The notes under the pieces were generated by a model. That model was not told the DNA's origin and did no database searches. It saw nothing but the letters and a program-made list of their open reading frames with translations. 6,939 bases of DNA from Spirochaetales bacterium (GTDB lineage: Bacteria; Spirochaetota; Spirochaetia; DSM-27196; SLST01): NCBI GenBank assembly GCA_030642995.1, contig DAOWMR010000147.1, forward strand, positions 1-6,939. The letters are read 5' to 3'. Both the position numbers and the translations under genes were made by a program. This document shows, one piece after another, positions 5,445 to 6,939 of this stretch. How positions within the stretch are numbered: the stretch's first letter is position 1; every line of letters starts with the position of its first letter.

Positions 5445-6939
5445 TCATTGCGACACATCAAGCGAAATTGGTTTGTAGTTGGTCCCCGTGGGACTGAAGT
5501 ATTTGGAGAAGAACTCGTAGTAATTCAGACGGAGGGACTGGATGCCTGCGGAAAGCCCCTCCAATCCGATGACCAATATGTTTCCGAGGATTAGTATGAC
5601 AATTGATACCAGGTTTTGTCCATTTGGGGACGCCATTTCGGCGATCTGAAAGAACGCGATCATCAGTGTCACATGCGCAATGCCAAGACCGGCAACTCGC
5701 ATGAATGAGAGCGTGTTCGCAAGATAACCGGAGAAGACTTCCAGCAGTTCGATCAGCCATTCCATGACCCACCAGCCAATATGCACACCTTCTCCGCGGT
5801 GGTTGAGCGGGAACTTGGCAAACAGCAGAAGTGCAGGAAGCCCGATACCGAACAACATGGGTTGGCCGGGAGGTAACGCTCGGAACCCTGAGGCAGCGAA
5901 GTAAGCCGCGACCCAGATGCCCACGCCATAGATGATCCCACCCAGAATTCCTGATTTGTCGAAGATGAGCGGCACCCATCGCCGTGTACGGGTGAGGTTG
6001 ATCCAATTGAGAATCAACCCAACACCGATGACCGCAATACCAAAGAATATGGTTAACGTGAGTATGTCGAAGATGCTGTTGAACACGCCCGCACCCCCGT
6101 GTCCGGCCACGATCCCGTGGTAGTCAAACCAGAGCGGTGGCAGAAGAGCCATACCGAAGTAGGAACCGAACAGCATGCCGGTGATAACGGCAGCACCGCC
6201 ACACCAGATAACGAGGCGCGAAAGCAGCGTCATCCCCGGCGAGAGCTTTCCACGCTTGCCCAGAATCACACCGATGATTCCCACAAGGCCCAGAACCAGT
6301 CCGTGGCCGGCATCGCCGAACATGAGCCCAAACATCGAGAGATACGCAACCGCTACGAGCACAGTGGGATCCACCGTTCCGTACTCGGGCATACCGAAAT
6401 TGCTCACGAGCATCTGAAATGGCTGCAGGAATCCTGGATTTCGCAATTCACTCGGGGCTTGTAGCCCCGGCGAATCGGAGCCCTCCATTTCACGAGCCTC
6501 GTGCCATTCAATGTGACACTTCCCCGATGTCTTTCGCCTGAGACCCTCATCGAGTGCAGTCCGCTTGGCCGACGGAACCCAGCCCGTGAACAGCACAGCG
6601 TGGGTTGTGCGGGAAAACTCCGATCTGATTGTCAAGAGCAACTCACGAACTCTCAGTTTCTGCCATTGCTCGGTCAAAGCGGGCAATTTGCCTTGAACTG
6701 TCTCGGTCAGATGTTCCTGGTGCCGATGTTGTTGCTGTTTCAACTCCATGATCTTGTCCTGGAGCTCGGTTCCCGGTATTGCGTTCCGGCCGGCATCCCT
6801 TGTAGAGATCTCCTGTTCACGGAATTCTGCATTCTGGAGAATCGACAGAATCTCGCTGTCGTGACGCTTCATGGAAGCAACCATGATCAAGACGCGATCA
6901 TCCTGCGTCCCGATGCGAGACGCAACTGCCGGATACCGA
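5445..6939 (-). CDS. atpI: V/A-type ATPase subunit I (membrane stator, a subunit), N-terminus beyond the right edge
   Basis: The last 497 codons of the membrane stator subunit are present. The frame is open to the right edge (RYPAVASRIGTQDDRVLIMV precedes VASMKRHDSE), so the TTG near 6890 is not a real start. Family length is about 600-670, so roughly 130-170 residues are missing. The cytoplasmic part has a Gln-rich coiled coil (LQDKIMELKQQQHRHQEHLT) and the conserved LFTGWVPSAKR. The membrane part has about eight segments. FGLMFGDAGHG lies between the first two, and LFGSYFGMALLPPLW follows the third. ANTLSFMRVAGLGIAHVTLM contains the Arg (codon 5697-5699) matching the essential stator arginine that faces the ring glutamate (yeast Vph1 Arg735). 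GLEGLSAGIQSLRLNYYEFF is near the C-terminus. It forms the ion half-channels and holds the peripheral stalks. K follows after 22 bases. Confidence 0.96.
   Translation of the reverse strand, partial: RYPAVASRIGTQDDRVLIMVASMKRHDSEILSILQNAEFREQEISTRDAGRNAIPGTELQDKIMELKQQQHRHQEHLTETVQGKLPALTEQWQKLRVRELLLTIRSEFSRTTHAVLFTGWVPSAKRTALDEGLRRKTSGKCHIEWHEAREMEGSDSPGLQAPSELRNPGFLQPFQMLVSNFGMPEYGTVDPTVLVAVAYLSMFGLMFGDAGHGLVLGLVGIIGVILGKRGKLSPGMTLLSRLVIWCGGAAVITGMLFGSYFGMALLPPLWFDYHGIVAGHGGAGVFNSIFDILTLTIFFGIAVIGVGLILNWINLTRTRRWVPLIFDKSGILGGIIYGVGIWVAAYFAASGFRALPPGQPMLFGIGLPALLLFAKFPLNHRGEGVHIGWWVMEWLIELLEVFSGYLANTLSFMRVAGLGIAHVTLMIAFFQIAEMASPNGQNLVSIVILILGNILVIGLEGLSAGIQSLRLNYYEFFSKYFSPTGTNYKPISLDVSQ

Noticed and set aside
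5445..6890. A complete 481-residue subunit I starting at TTG 6890.
   Set aside because: The same frame stays open to the window edge with plausible family sequence, and the protein would be too short. The gene is cut by the window boundary.
1..6939. A hidden defence system, mobile element, CRISPR array or RNA gene.
   Set aside because: The whole length is accounted for by tightly packed ATPase genes and a stress protein. No direct repeats, inverted-repeat ends, integrase or transposase motifs, or tRNA-like folds were seen by eye.

Overview
This window is almost entirely one minus-strand operon for a bacterial V/A-type (archaeal-type) rotary ATPase. It is read from the right edge to the left. 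The order of transcription is subunit I/a (5' end beyond the right edge), K/c (membrane rotor ring), F, E, A (catalytic), B, D, and then a universal stress protein (UspA family) that runs off the left edge. There is no significant intergenic space. The largest gap is 22 bases (I to K), and most junctions overlap by 1 to 14 bases, as in a single polycistronic, translationally coupled unit. No promoter or terminator is visible, so both ends of the operon lie outside the window. No tRNA, rRNA, mobile element, CRISPR array or obvious repeat was seen. All long plus-strand reading frames are antisense shadows of these genes.

The genes work together as follows. A and B form the A3B3 head that binds and hydrolyses or makes ATP. 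D and F form the central rotating stalk. E is part of a peripheral stalk. I is the membrane stator carrying the ion half-channels. K forms the rotor ring whose glutamate carries the ion. Two subunits expected in a complete enzyme are not in the window: C/d, the socket between ring and stalk, and H/G, the coiled-coil partner of E. They are also absent from the interval between K and A, where C often sits in bacterial and archaeal operons. They probably lie upstream of I or elsewhere.

The organism is a bacterium with moderately GC-rich DNA, strong AGGAG-type ribosome binding sites and tight operon packing. The K subunit is a single hairpin preceded by a cleavable-looking signal peptide, which resembles the Thermus-type bacterial V/A ATPase more than the double-hairpin V-type K of Enterococcus. 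I cannot assign a phylum from this sequence.

The main anomaly is a single-base frameshift in the middle of the catalytic A subunit gene (near 3272). It lies just after the P-loop and catalytic-glutamate region and splits the gene into two overlapping frames that are otherwise perfectly conserved. One missing base explains it. A sequencing or assembly error or a very recent mutation is more likely than programmed frameshifting. The other points of interest are the non-standard gene order and the stress-protein gene attached 3 bases behind D. I found no convincing new biological system here.
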